DNA of 64,000 nt from Maridesulfovibrio sp. (GTDB taxonomy: Bacteria > Desulfobacterota > Desulfovibrionia > Desulfovibrionales > Desulfovibrionaceae): assembly GCF_963666665.1 (NCBI RefSeq), contig NZ_OY762999.1, positions 1,741,501 through 1,805,500 of the forward strand, read 5' to 3'. Each line of letters begins with the position of its first letter. Within the stretch, counting starts at the first letter, position 1. The notes under the pieces are model-generated. The model saw only the letters and a list, made by a program, of their open reading frames with translations. It did no database searches and was not told the DNA's origin. The position numbers were made by a program, and so were the translations under genes. Shown one piece after another: positions 16,459 through 25,164 of this stretch.

Positions 16459-19449
16459 TTATTCCGCAATGCACTCACGCAGCAGGCAATAATCTTCACT
16501 TCCCTTAGCCGGAAGGATTACCCCCTGAGAGCTGCGTCCATCAACTTTGAGTATTACCGGAGCGGGCAGCCGTAAATGACTTATGAATTCACCTTTTTCA
16601 ATGGTCGGCTGGTTCTGGAACCATTCCCAATTCATAAAATTTCCCGGCTTATCAAGCACCATCAGATAATTAATACCCAACGTCGTAATATTATGGAAGA
16701 AATGTGACCCTTGAGACGGTTCGACTTTGAGTTCATCGCAGGAAGTTTCAATAATTGCAGACACATTTGAAATATCTGGCCACTCCACCGGAATACCCAG
16801 CCAATGGTCCGCAGACCCCCAGCGTCCCGGACCGGCCAGCAGATATTTGCGGTTTTGCTTAATAAGACGACTGTTTATAGCTGAAATTTCCATTGCAATC
16901 TGCCGTGTTTTAGCCACATCAAAGGAGTCAGGGCGGACAATAAGCAAATCTACAATATCATCCTTTTCAGCATTACCCAGAGCATGACTGGAAACGCAGA
17001 CCGCTTCATTCAATTCCTGATCGGAAATATCAATGCGGTTAAGATCGGCGCGGGCGCTCATAGGCCGGAGCTGCAAAAGGTTGAATTCCGGTTTGCGGTC
17101 GTCATCAAATATATTGATGCAGAATTCCATCTCAACCGGACCGCCCATACCGTTTTCAGCAAGCTTGAGTACGTCGGTAAGTACGCCCGGAAGAGGCAGA
17201 AGCTTATGTTTCAACACCGGGGCAAAGAGGACAACCTTGGGTCCGGGAATAGCTGCGGTATCCCTGATCCTGCCCTCGTCTGCCAGATAAGTTGAAGCCA
17301 GCTTGCGAACCGGAACGGTATCCTCAAAATCCGCAATATCCAGTTTCTCAAGGTTAGCATCACCATGGATGTCATACACCTCGCCATTTCCCAAACGAAG
17401 CCCGTAAAAGGATGTCTGGGCATTCTTAAGGGAATCCTGCAAAGTCGGGCATTGAGGAAGTATCTTCGGGTACTTGGGAGAAAAGCGGATGCATTGCTCT
17501 CCGTCCACCACCGACTTACCAATTCCAAGCGCTATCGTCGCCACCCCGTGTTCAGGCTTCATCTTTCCGAAGGGATAGTAGTTGTAAGACTGCCCCACTC
17601 CTGAAATAGCCGGAAAATAGTAATCACCGTACTGCTGCCCTGCGACTTCCTGAATGATTACCCCCATCTTTTCTTCATCAGTACGCTGGTTCACCCGCTG
17701 GGAAAAAGATTTCGGAGCCTTGTAATAAGTAGAAGCCCAAACCAGCTTTACGGCATCAACGAGCTGCTTTAATCGTTGTTCAATATCCGAATGGTCATTG
17801 GGAATCATGTAGGTTTGATACAAACCTGCGTAGGCCTGATACTGAGCATCTTCCAACAAACTGGATGAACGTACGGAAAGCGGATATTTCACTTCCTTCA
17901 AATATGCCCATAACTGAGCCTCAATCCAGCCGGGAAAGAAAGCCTCCCTGAAAATATCAGCCACCTTACTATCTTCAAGATCGGTGGTGGCGAGATAGGA
18001 AAGGTCATTCATCTCCATAAAATCATCAAAACCGGAAGTCCCAATAGTCAGGGTTCGCGGTGCGGTGAGGACTACATCTTTATACTTATCGTGCAACCAT
18101 GAGTTACGGGCCAGCATAGAGCAGATGAAAGCCATACCGCGGGCTTTCCCGCCCAGCGAACCGGCCCCGATCTTCAGGAAATCAGTATCAGGGTCAAAAT
18201 CTTTGGGGTTAAAGGAAACAATGACTCCCTGTTGACGCAGCATACGCCTTTCCCTGATCAGGGTAAGCATATGTTCGCGATGGGTTTCCACATCCGGGAA
18301 ATCATCCTCGCGCAGAGGACGGAGAGTATTTGCCAAGGCAATTTCGGTACGGGCATAAAACCAGCGGGAAAAATCATTACGCTGGCAATGCTGCATAAAA
18401 ATATCTTTCGGAATTTTACGAAGTGTTTTTTCCAGAGAATAAAGACTGGAAGCCCTTGCCACCTCATGATCTCCCAGATCACGAAAAATAAAATCTCCGA
18501 ACCCCAGATGCTCCATTACAAACTTACGGACCTCGGACATTAAATCCGGTGAATTCTTATCCACAAAGCAAGCCGGGACAGCCTCGGCGCGTTCCTTGTT
18601 TTCCGGCTCATTACTGGCCAGCAGCAAGGGGATATCATCACGGCGTTCTTTAATGCTCTTGAGCAGTTCTATTCCGGAATTACCGTCCAGAATGCCCATG
18701 CGCGGGAAGCGGACATCTGAGATCACACCCAGAATATACGGCTCATACTTCTCAAAAAGAACCATGGCCTCTTCATAAGTGCGGGCTGTTAATATCTTGG
18801 GGCGCGCCCTCATGGTCAACAGACGGTGTTCGGAGTTCAAGCCTTCTTCAAGCACCGCCTGAGTCTGGCGCACCAGTTCTTTATAAAGAATAGGCAAAAA
18901 TGAAGCCAGATAGCGCGGGGAATCCTCCACAACAATGATTACCCTGATCCCGACCTCGGAGGTATCATGCTCCACATTGAGCAGGTCTTCGAGATTCTTG
19001 ACCATAGCCACCAACAATTCTGCATCTCCGGACCAGACAAACTGACGATCCGTGCCGTCACAAAAAACTTCATCGGCAACGGCAAGCTGCTTGTGAGCCA
19101 GCATTGCCACAGGAATGCCCGGAATTTTATCCTTGATGCGCCGCCCCATATCGCAGCAATCCATATTGGTCAGGTGAGGCATGATGATGACAAGGTCAAA
19201 AAAACGCACATCAAGCAATTCCAGAGCCTCTTCAATATTTGAAACCCATGTAAGACGCGGGGGACGGCTCAAATTCAGTCCGCGATATTCACTGACAATA
19301 CGTTCGGAAATACGGCTGTCTTCTTCCATGACCCATGCATCATAAGGACTGGAAATCAACAGAATATCCCTGACCTTGATCTGCATAAGGTCGTGATAAA
19401 GACTGAACTTGCGGCTTTGCCCGCCCAGAAATCTCATTTTCTCTTCCAT
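16459..19449 (-). CDS. Receiver-like/PEP synthase N-terminal domain protein
   Basis: A 996-residue cytoplasmic protein. Residues about 28-155 and 165-315 look like two response-regulator receiver folds. The first is degenerate. The second keeps an acidic residue (VEDSPRY) and a likely phospho-Asp (ISDVRFPR, about 240). Residues about 425-790 match the ATP-binding part of PEP synthase/pyruvate phosphate dikinase (GSLGGKARGMAF, LSVRSSSLLEDAQYQAYAG, then LLQLRPM). The swivelling phospho-His domain and the PEP-binding barrel are missing, so it should not be a normal PEP synthase. ATG 19449 is used, and a second ATG 12 bases in also has a purine-rich site (GGAAGAG). It is upstream of the short STAS gene. 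A signalling role is inference. Confidence 0.8.
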   Translation of the reverse strand: MEEKMRFLGGQSRKFSLYHDLMQIKVRDILLISSPYDAWVMEEDSRISERIVSEYRGLNLSRPPRLTWVSNIEEALELLDVRFFDLVIIMPHLTNMDCCDMGRRIKDKIPGIPVAMLAHKQLAVADEVFCDGTDRQFVWSGDAELLVAMVKNLEDLLNVEHDTSEVGIRVIIVVEDSPRYLASFLPILYKELVRQTQAVLEEGLNSEHRLLTMRARPKILTARTYEEAMVLFEKYEPYILGVISDVRFPRMGILDGNSGIELLKSIKERRDDIPLLLASNEPENKERAEAVPACFVDKNSPDLMSEVRKFVMEHLGFGDFIFRDLGDHEVARASSLYSLEKTLRKIPKDIFMQHCQRNDFSRWFYARTEIALANTLRPLREDDFPDVETHREHMLTLIRERRMLRQQGVIVSFNPKDFDPDTDFLKIGAGSLGGKARGMAFICSMLARNSWLHDKYKDVVLTAPRTLTIGTSGFDDFMEMNDLSYLATTDLEDSKVADIFREAFFPGWIEAQLWAYLKEVKYPLSVRSSSLLEDAQYQAYAGLYQTYMIPNDHSDIEQRLKQLVDAVKLVWASTYYKAPKSFSQRVNQRTDEEKMGVIIQEVAGQQYGDYYFPAISGVGQSYNYYPFGKMKPEHGVATIALGIGKSVVDGEQCIRFSPKYPKILPQCPTLQDSLKNAQTSFYGLRLGNGEVYDIHGDANLEKLDIADFEDTVPVRKLASTYLADEGRIRDTAAIPGPKVVLFAPVLKHKLLPLPGVLTDVLKLAENGMGGPVEMEFCINIFDDDRKPEFNLLQLRPMSARADLNRIDISDQELNEAVCVSSHALGNAEKDDIVDLLIVRPDSFDVAKTRQIAMEISAINSRLIKQNRKYLLAGPGRWGSADHWLGIPVEWPDISNVSAIIETSCDELKVEPSQGSHFFHNITTLGINYLMVLDKPGNFMNWEWFQNQPTIEKGEFISHLRLPAPVILKVDGRSSQGVILPAKGSEDYCLLRECIAE

Positions 19450-19475
19450 GGAATGCCCCGCAATTGAATAAATTC

Positions 19476-19515
19476 AAAAAAGGCGGACAGCGAAATCATC
19501 GCGGTCCGCCTTTTT
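19476..19515 (-). terminator. Intrinsic terminator of gdhA
   Basis: A long stem, 13 bases at 19476-19488 pairing with 12 at 19504-19515, with an inner GCG/CGC pair. A and T runs form its outer part, so it could work in both directions. On the minus strand it ends gdhA, 40 bases downstream of its stop. Confidence 0.85.
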
Positions 19516-19554
19516 GGTCAGATTCGTTATATTACAATATAATATGAAACTGTT

Positions 19555-20901
19555 TTACACAACACCCTGATCTAACATGGCCTGTGCAACTTTCACGAAA
19601 CCTGCAATGTTGGCACCGTTCACATAGTTAAACGGAGTTCCGTAATGCTCGGCAGTTTCCATGCATGACTTATGAATATTATGCATAATGTGCTTAAGGC
19701 GATTGTCGACTTCCTCACGGGGCCAATTGAGGCGCATGCTGTTCTGACTCATTTCGAGACCAGAAACAGAGACACCGCCTGCGTTGGCAGCCTTACCCGG
19801 ACCATAGAGCATTCCGGCATCAAGGAAAATATCGATACCTTCAGGCATTGTCGGCATATTCGCGCCTTCGGAGACCACACGCACACCGTTGGCTACAAGA
19901 TTAGACGCATCCTTGCCGTTGATCTCGTTCTGGGTGGCAGAGGGGAATGCACAGTCAGCCTTATGATTCCAAAGAGGATTGTAATCCAGATCAGGATCAA
20001 CCGGGATGTAGACTGCTTCGGGATATTTTTCAGCGTATTCCTTAACCCTGCCGCGGCGCACATTCTTGAGCTGCATGATGTAATCAAGCTTCTCACGATC
20101 AACGCCCTTTTCATCGTAAATATAACCGGATGAATCCGAGAAAGTTACCGGGGTACAGCCGAGTTCAAGCAGCTTTTCCATGGTAAACTGCGCAACGTTA
20201 CCGGAACCGGAAACAAGAGCTGTCTTACCCTCAAAAGTCTGCCCCTTAGCATTAAGCATTTCAGCGGCAAAATAAACTGAACCGTACCCGGTTGCTTCCG
20301 GCCTGATCAGACTGCCGCCCCAGTTGAGTCCCTTACCTGTTAGCACACCTGTGAATTCGTTGCGGATCTTTTTGTACATACCGAAAAGGTAACCGATCTC
20401 ACGGGCACCAACCCCGATATCTCCAGCAGGGATGTCGGTGTCCGGACCGATGTGCCGGGAAAGCTCAAGCATGAAGCTCTGGCAGAAACGCATCACTTCC
20501 ATGTCCGACTTACCCTTGGGATCAAAGTCGGAACCGCCCTTGCCGCCGCCCATAGGCAGAGAGGTAAGAGCATTCTTGAAGACCTGTTCAAAGGCCAGAA
20601 ATTTGAGAATACCGAGGTTAACCGAAGGGTGAAAACGTAAACCGCCCTTGTACGGACCGATGGCACTGTTCATTTCAATGCGGAATCCGCGGTTGACGTG
20701 CACATCGCCGTCATCGTCAGCCCACGGCACACGAAACATGATTACCCGTTCCGGCTCGACAATCCTTTCCATAATCCCGGCACTGCGGTATTCGGGATTG
20801 CGGTCAAGAACAGGCTTGATGGATTCAACAACCTCACTCACAGCCTGATGGAATTCACGTTCATTGGGGTCCCTGTTTTTGACCAGTTCCAAAATTTCCA
20901 T
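19555..20901 (-). CDS. gdhA: NADP-type glutamate dehydrogenase
   Basis: A 448-residue hexameric-type glutamate dehydrogenase joining 2-oxoglutarate and ammonium with NAD(P)H to make glutamate. The length fits the small bacterial NADP-linked class. Substrate and catalytic motifs are intact: GPYKGGLRFHPSV (Lys at about 85), PMGGGKGGSDFDPKG (catalytic Lys about 121), and IPAGDIGVG (Asp about 161). The dinucleotide fold motif LVSGSGNVAQ follows. ATG 20901 has a strong AGGAGG site. NADP preference is from the family, not tested. It is transcribed divergently from the symporter unit. Confidence 0.95.
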   Translation of the reverse strand: MEILELVKNRDPNEREFHQAVSEVVESIKPVLDRNPEYRSAGIMERIVEPERVIMFRVPWADDDGDVHVNRGFRIEMNSAIGPYKGGLRFHPSVNLGILKFLAFEQVFKNALTSLPMGGGKGGSDFDPKGKSDMEVMRFCQSFMLELSRHIGPDTDIPAGDIGVGAREIGYLFGMYKKIRNEFTGVLTGKGLNWGGSLIRPEATGYGSVYFAAEMLNAKGQTFEGKTALVSGSGNVAQFTMEKLLELGCTPVTFSDSSGYIYDEKGVDREKLDYIMQLKNVRRGRVKEYAEKYPEAVYIPVDPDLDYNPLWNHKADCAFPSATQNEINGKDASNLVANGVRVVSEGANMPTMPEGIDIFLDAGMLYGPGKAANAGGVSVSGLEMSQNSMRLNWPREEVDNRLKHIMHNIHKSCMETAEHYGTPFNYVNGANIAGFVKVAQAMLDQGVV

Positions 20902-21103
20902 GCACAGCCTCCTAATCGGCCTTAAGCAGTTGATATGAAATTAACATCCAAATAAATTTTCAACTCCTTTATTCCACCACTAACCGACTAAGTCCACACA
21001 TCTTTTTAAAAAATCACAAGAAATTTTCATCTTTTTTTTGCTAATTTTGTTTTTTTTGATCTAAAGATCAAACCAACTGAAGCCTTATTCTAACACAAAC
21101 AGG

Positions 21104-21133
21104 TTGACAGTAAGTAAATGCTTACTGTAGAAA
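21104..21133 (+). promoter_or_regulatory. Symporter promoter with embedded operator
   Basis: TTGACA at 21104-21109, an 18-bp spacer, and TAGAAA at 21128-21133. A perfect inverted repeat, ACAGTAAG (21107-21114), 6 bases, CTTACTGT (21121-21128), covers the end of the -35 element and reaches the -10 element. A dimer bound there would block polymerase, as TetR- or FadR-like repressors do. The repressor is not known. Confidence 0.6.
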
Positions 21134-21139
21134 CTCCCC

Positions 21140-21282
21140 TATGAACACCAACAAAGCTCTATTTTTCTTTTTTAACTTTTTTAGCTTTACCAGCCCTGTG
21201 GTCTGGAGGTGTTCACTCGCGTAAGCGATAGTTGAAAGAGTTTTCTCCCAGGCCGCAGGCAACCAGCCCGCGGCCTTTTTTC
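21140..21282 (+). ncRNA. Candidate structured leader RNA with attenuator-like terminator
   Basis: Predicted transcript start at about 21140. A perfect 8-bp stem pairs 21142-21149 with 21208-21215 and encloses two hairpins (AAAGCT/AGCTTT, 21153-21158 with 21183-21188; CCAG/CTGG, 21190-21193 with 21203-21206). A TCGC-GTAA-GCGA hairpin follows (21217-21228) and then a strong terminator. I cannot match it to a known riboswitch. It could be a ligand- or protein-controlled leader of the symporter genes or a separate small RNA of about 140 bases. Confidence 0.4.
21251..21282 (+). terminator. Intrinsic terminator inside the symporter leader
   Basis: GGCCGC (21251-21256) pairs with GCGGCC (21270-21275), with an inner GGC/GCC, followed by six T. 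It lies 113 bases before the small protein gene, so the downstream genes need read-through, or this ends a separate RNA. Confidence 0.85.
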
Positions 21283-21394
21283 TTTCCTGCCCCGGGTTTC
21301 CACAAAACGCCTGCCCCTCTCAAAAAACTTCGTAATTTCAGCTAAGCACTGCATTTTTACAAATTTAACCAATTTTGAAATCTGGAGGCTTCAA

Positions 21395-21556
21395 ATGATG
21401 TTAGGACTTGGAAGCGTAGAGATTGCAGCAGTCTTCTGGCTCTGTATTCTCTCTTCGCTTGGATGTGTGGCTTATGGAATCCTGAACTGGAACAAAAGGG
21501 GCAAACCTGATGCCACAGCACTGAATGTGGATGTAAAAGGGAAAGGTGATAAGTAA
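21395..21556 (+). CDS. Small membrane protein, symporter accessory type
   Basis: A 53-residue protein with one membrane helix (about residues 8-30, IAAVFWLCILSSLGCVAYGI), then NWNKRGK and a polar tail. TGGAGG precedes the ATG by 7 bases, and a second ATG follows directly. Its stop overlaps the start of the symporter gene by one base (TAATG), so translation is coupled. Small proteins of this size and pattern precede SSS-family symporters in related bacteria and are annotated as symporter small accessory proteins. The function is inferred from this pairing. Confidence 0.8.
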   Translation: MMLGLGSVEIAAVFWLCILSSLGCVAYGILNWNKRGKPDATALNVDVKGKGDK

Positions 21557-23154
21557 TGGTTACCAAGATCGTCATTACATGCATCTATCTTTTCGTAATT
21601 TTCTATCTCGGCTTCAAAGGCTGGCAATCCACCAAAAAATCTACTGACTACATGCTCGCCGGACGGCAGATGAACCCTTTCATCATGGCGATGTCCTACG
21701 GCGCTACCTTTGTATCCACATCAGCTATCATCGGTTTTGGCGGAGCTGCAGGACTTTTCGGATTCCCCCTGCTCTGGCTGACCCTTGCCACCATCGTAGT
21801 CGGAGTACTCATCGCCATGGTCTTTTTCGGTAAACGCACCAGACGCATGGGACTGGCCCTTGAAAGCCACACTTTCCCGGAACTGCTGGGCCGTAGATAC
21901 AACTCAAAATTCATTCAAGGTTTCGCAGGTGGAGTAATCTTCCTGTTTATACCGGTATACGCTGCAGCGGTTTTGATCGGTATTTCACGCATGATGGAAA
22001 TTTCATTCGGCATTCCCTACGACACCGCACTGCTGGTAATCAGTTTCATCTTGGCTGGATATGTTATCACCGGCGGCATGAAAGCTGTTATGTACACTGA
22101 TGCTTTTCAGGGGCTGATCATGGCCGTTATGATGATCATCCTCATCATCTCCACCTATGCAATGCTTGGAGGCGTAACTGAAGCACATCAGGCCCTGACC
22201 GACATGGTCAACCTCATGCCTGCCAAGCTCCAGAAAGGTGGTATGATCGGTTGGACGCAGGGAGCTAAATTCGGAACCCCGCTCTGGTTGGTGATCTACA
22301 CCACAATTGTTTACGGCGTAGGGATAGGCGTACTGGCACAGCCGCAGCTGGCCGTGCGTTTCATGACCGTCCCCTCCGACCGCGAGCTGAACCGCGCAGT
22401 TCTTTACGGTGGAATATTCATTCCGCTCATGACCGGGGTAGCCTTCCTTACCGGAGCCCTTTCCAACGCGATTTTCTATAAATCGGTAGGTAAAATATCT
22501 ATTGCTGTCGCCGGTGGAAACATGGATAAGATCATCCCCATGTTCATCGAACAGATGATGCCTCCATGGTTCTCGGCCCTGTTCCTGCTGGCAATGCTTG
22601 CAGCCGGGATGTCCACTCTTTCCTCACAATATCATGTGGGCGGGACTGCGCTGGGACGCGACTTCTTTGAAAGATTCGTAAATGTTCCGGCTGAAAAATC
22701 AGTCAAAATAACCAAGATCGGTGTCGCCATCACCCTGCTTGCTGCCATTCTCTGGGCATGGGTTCTGCCTCCGTCCATCATTGCCCGCGCAACAGCCTTC
22801 TTCTTCGGGCTCTGCGCTGCATCCTTCCTTCCCATTTATCTGCTGGGGCTGTACTGGAAAGGCATGACCAAGAAAGCCGCAAAAGTGTCCATGGTAGGCG
22901 GGTTCAGTGCTTCCATGTTCTGGCTGCTGTTCGTGCACGCCAAGGAAGCCACAGCCATAGGACTCTGCAAATCCCTGACCGGAATGGATACTCTTGTTTC
23001 ATCCGCTGCCAAAGGCTCATGGATCTGGTTGCTGCAATGGGTTGACCCCAACGTAGTCGCCCTGCCAGTCTCAATGGCTCTGGCTATCGGAGTGGCACTG
23101 ATCACACCGAAGATGAACAAAGAGCACCTGAAGCTTTGTTGGGCCAATATCTAA
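21556..23154 (+). CDS. Sodium:solute symporter (SSS family)
   Basis: A 532-residue inner-membrane transporter with about 13 hydrophobic helices, the size usual for the SSS family (PutP, PanF, SGLT). It moves a small solute into the cell with sodium. Family features seen are the early STKKSTDYMLAGRQMNPFIMAMS region and the GYVITGGMKAVMYTDAFQG motif of the PutP/PanF group. The substrate cannot be assigned. An organic or amino acid is plausible, and a divergent gdhA is only a weak hint. It is coupled to the 53-residue protein upstream and closed by a strong terminator. Confidence 0.9.
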   Translation: MVTKIVITCIYLFVIFYLGFKGWQSTKKSTDYMLAGRQMNPFIMAMSYGATFVSTSAIIGFGGAAGLFGFPLLWLTLATIVVGVLIAMVFFGKRTRRMGLALESHTFPELLGRRYNSKFIQGFAGGVIFLFIPVYAAAVLIGISRMMEISFGIPYDTALLVISFILAGYVITGGMKAVMYTDAFQGLIMAVMMIILIISTYAMLGGVTEAHQALTDMVNLMPAKLQKGGMIGWTQGAKFGTPLWLVIYTTIVYGVGIGVLAQPQLAVRFMTVPSDRELNRAVLYGGIFIPLMTGVAFLTGALSNAIFYKSVGKISIAVAGGNMDKIIPMFIEQMMPPWFSALFLLAMLAAGMSTLSSQYHVGGTALGRDFFERFVNVPAEKSVKITKIGVAITLLAAILWAWVLPPSIIARATAFFFGLCAASFLPIYLLGLYWKGMTKKAAKVSMVGGFSASMFWLLFVHAKEATAIGLCKSLTGMDTLVSSAAKGSWIWLLQWVDPNVVALPVSMALAIGVALITPKMNKEHLKLCWANI

Positions 23155-23175
23155 GTCTGCTGAAAATATTAAATA

Positions 23176-23212
23176 AAAAGGGTGTAACCTACGTGAGTTA
23201 CACCTTTTTTTT
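23176..23212 (+). terminator. Intrinsic terminator of the symporter operon
   Basis: GGTGTAAC (23181-23188) pairs with GTTACACC (23197-23204), extended by A/T pairs, followed by eight T. It lies 22 bases after the symporter stop. Confidence 0.9.
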
Positions 23213-23448
23213 GCGTTGTAATATACTGACAAATTAAAAACTTGAAGGCTTACATTGCTCTCTGGGTGTGATGAATGGTATTTGAAAGATTCACAGTTCA
23301 ATAAAATAAATAAAAAAACTAACAGTTTGACGTATTAATATTAAAATTGATACAGACGGCTTATAAATAGACAAAACTTATTGTCCTAGAAATCGTTCAT
23401 CTCCTGCCCCTGAAAGGCTAACGCATAACAAGGCAAATCGGCGATTCA

Positions 23449-24102
23449 ATGCAAAGCAATGACAATGTTAATATCTGTGGAGATAGAAATTCTCTTGAGT
23501 ATGAGAGTTCAAGCATATCTAACGCGAGCATAGACATTATTGGAAATGACAACATAATCAAAATCAACCCCAGCGCTCAACTGGGATCAGTGAAAATCGT
23601 TTTGCGTGGTGATCGTCATCGCCTTTTTGTAGGCAGGGATGTTCAAATGAGTGCAGGTCTTTTACGTCTTATCCATGGAGCCGGTCTCATCGCGATAGGA
23701 GCACGAACCACAATAGTTGAAGCGGAGATAATTTCATTTGAGGTCGGCACCAAAATTGTTATCGGAGAGGATTGTCTCATAAGTTATGGTGTGCACGCCT
23801 GGACCGGCGATGCCCACTCAATTGTTGATGCTACGACAGGTAAACGCATCAACCATGGCCGGGATATAAATATCGCAAACCATGTCTGGATCGGCTATGA
23901 AGCAGTGCTCTTGAAAGGAGCAACAGTTGGACGCGATTCAATACTTGGAGCCCGGACAGTTCTCAGTAAAGAAATCCCCTCGCAGTGCCTCGCTGCCGGA
24001 AATCCCGCAAAGATAATCAAGAAAAACGTAACATGGACTCCTGAAGTGTTTTACGAAAAGGAGAGTAATCCCTTAGTAGCCGGAGAGAATGTAAGATTTT
24101 GA
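23449..24102 (+). CDS. Left-handed beta-helix (hexapeptide) acyltransferase
   Basis: A 217-residue protein of the LbH/maltose O-acetyltransferase-like family, which moves acetyl or other acyl groups from CoA to sugars or related acceptors. Hexapeptide repeats run from about residue 25 to 195. The typical end HVWIGYEAVLLKGATVGRD, SILGARTVLSKEIP and CLAAGNPAKIIKKNVTW is present, and a catalytic-type His lies in YGVHAWTGDAH. The first 20 residues (MQSNDNVNICGDRNSLEYES) also look repetitive. ATG 23449 has only AAGG far upstream. No sugar or polysaccharide genes are adjacent, so the acceptor is unknown. The 290 bases upstream hold only a weak TTGACG-N18-TACAGA promoter at 23321-23350. Confidence 0.85.
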   Translation: MQSNDNVNICGDRNSLEYESSSISNASIDIIGNDNIIKINPSAQLGSVKIVLRGDRHRLFVGRDVQMSAGLLRLIHGAGLIAIGARTTIVEAEIISFEVGTKIVIGEDCLISYGVHAWTGDAHSIVDATTGKRINHGRDINIANHVWIGYEAVLLKGATVGRDSILGARTVLSKEIPSQCLAAGNPAKIIKKNVTWTPEVFYEKESNPLVAGENVRF

Positions 24103-24141
24103 AGCTGATAGGCAGACACAAGCAATATTCGACCTCTCTTT

Positions 24142-24169
24142 TTGATGCTTGACCTATCTATGACATAAT
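24142..24169 (+). promoter_or_regulatory. Promoter of the secreted hydrolase
   Basis: TTGATG at 24142-24147, a 16-bp spacer, and CATAAT at 24164-24169. The expected start near 24176 excludes the upstream in-frame ATG at 24175 and supports the start at 24208. Confidence 0.5.
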
Positions 24170-24207
24170 AGTTCATGTTAATCTCTCAAACACAAAAAGG
24201 AGACAAC

Positions 24208-25086
24208 ATGTCTAAGACAAGACTGGCAATATTATTCTCATTTTTCCTATTCATGCTTTCGACACCCGGCTTTGCCGAATCCGTAAGCATTCCTTTCAAA
24301 GGTTCGACACTGCATTATACAGATACAGGCAAAGGCGATACGAGCATTGTGCTTGTCCACGGCTGGGCTTGTGATACGAGCTTTTGGAATCCCCAGATTG
24401 CAGAGCTATCCAAAAACATACGCGTTATAGCCATAGACCTTCCCGGACATGGTAAAAGTGGACAGATTGAGGGACCATATACCCAAAAACTATTTGCTGA
24501 AGCTGTTGCGACAGTAATGAACTACGCCGGAATTAAATCCGCAACTCTGGGCGGACACAGCATGGGAGCTTCGGTCATCCGCTGGGTTGCCCATATTCAT
24601 CCAGATAAGGTGAATGGTTTAATAATCGTTGATGGTGCCCTGCTTCCTTATCCGAAGACAGAAGCAGAACTGGAATTCTGGAACAAAGAAATAGATCAAG
24701 GATTTCGCCAAGGATTTATCGGTCCTGATTCAGAAAAATTCACAATAGATTTCATTGATTCATTGCACGGCAGAATGACTCCTGAGAGCCTTAAGATAGA
24801 CATAAAAAATAACATGCTGGCAACACCTGCAAAAGTTCGCACTTCATCCATGACGAATTTTCTGGTCAAGGAAACGTGGAATCTACCGCAGCAGGAACTG
24901 CCAACTATGGCTATCTATGCCATGTCCGAAGGCTTACCACCAAATCAGAAAGAGATGCTTGAATCTATGTTCAAGGGCGTAGAATACGCACTTTTTTATG
25001 GTCCCGGACATTTTCTGATGCTTGAACGCCCACAGGAAATTAACTGTATGATCCGAGAATTTATGAAGCGGCATGGGCTGCTTTAG
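24208..25086 (+). CDS. Secreted alpha/beta-hydrolase
   Basis: A 292-residue alpha/beta-hydrolase fold enzyme that probably acts outside the cytoplasm. Residues 1-23 form a signal peptide with cleavage after PGFA. The oxyanion-type motif HGWACDTSFW (about 51-60) and the nucleophile elbow GGHSMGAS (Ser about 118) are present. The catalytic His lies in GPGHFLMLERP near the C-terminus. The substrate (ester, lactone or other) cannot be told from the sequence. ATG 24208 is chosen for its AAAAGGAG ribosome site 5 bases upstream. A single-gene unit with its own promoter and terminator. Confidence 0.9.
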   Translation: MSKTRLAILFSFFLFMLSTPGFAESVSIPFKGSTLHYTDTGKGDTSIVLVHGWACDTSFWNPQIAELSKNIRVIAIDLPGHGKSGQIEGPYTQKLFAEAVATVMNYAGIKSATLGGHSMGASVIRWVAHIHPDKVNGLIIVDGALLPYPKTEAELEFWNKEIDQGFRQGFIGPDSEKFTIDFIDSLHGRMTPESLKIDIKNNMLATPAKVRTSSMTNFLVKETWNLPQQELPTMAIYAMSEGLPPNQKEMLESMFKGVEYALFYGPGHFLMLERPQEINCMIREFMKRHGLL

Positions 25087-25105
25087 ATAACTTAGCAAGT
25101 TTGCA

Positions 25106-25144
25106 CAAAAAACAGGCCGCAGCGTTTAACGTTGCGGCCTGTTT
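25106..25144. terminator. Bidirectional terminator between hydrolase and HsdR-N gene
   Basis: A long stem made of AACAGGCCGCA at 25111-25121 and its complement at 25133-25143, with A and T runs outside. It can serve the plus-strand hydrolase and the convergent minus-strand gene ending at 25165. Confidence 0.85.
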
Positions 25145-25164
25145 CAATTTAAACTTATTCAACC

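Larger units (their letters stand above)
20902..21394. other. Divergent intergenic region between gdhA and the symporter
   Basis: 493 bases. From left to right it holds the gdhA 5' region, T-rich tracts (21001-21057), a palindrome TTTGATCT-AA-AGATCAAA (21055-21072), a promoter with an internal inverted repeat (21104-21133), a candidate leader RNA (about 21140-21282) with terminator, and about 110 bases of further leader to the small gene at 21395. A 61-codon minus-strand frame at 21187-21372 overlaps the RNA and has no ribosome site. Confidence 0.6.
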
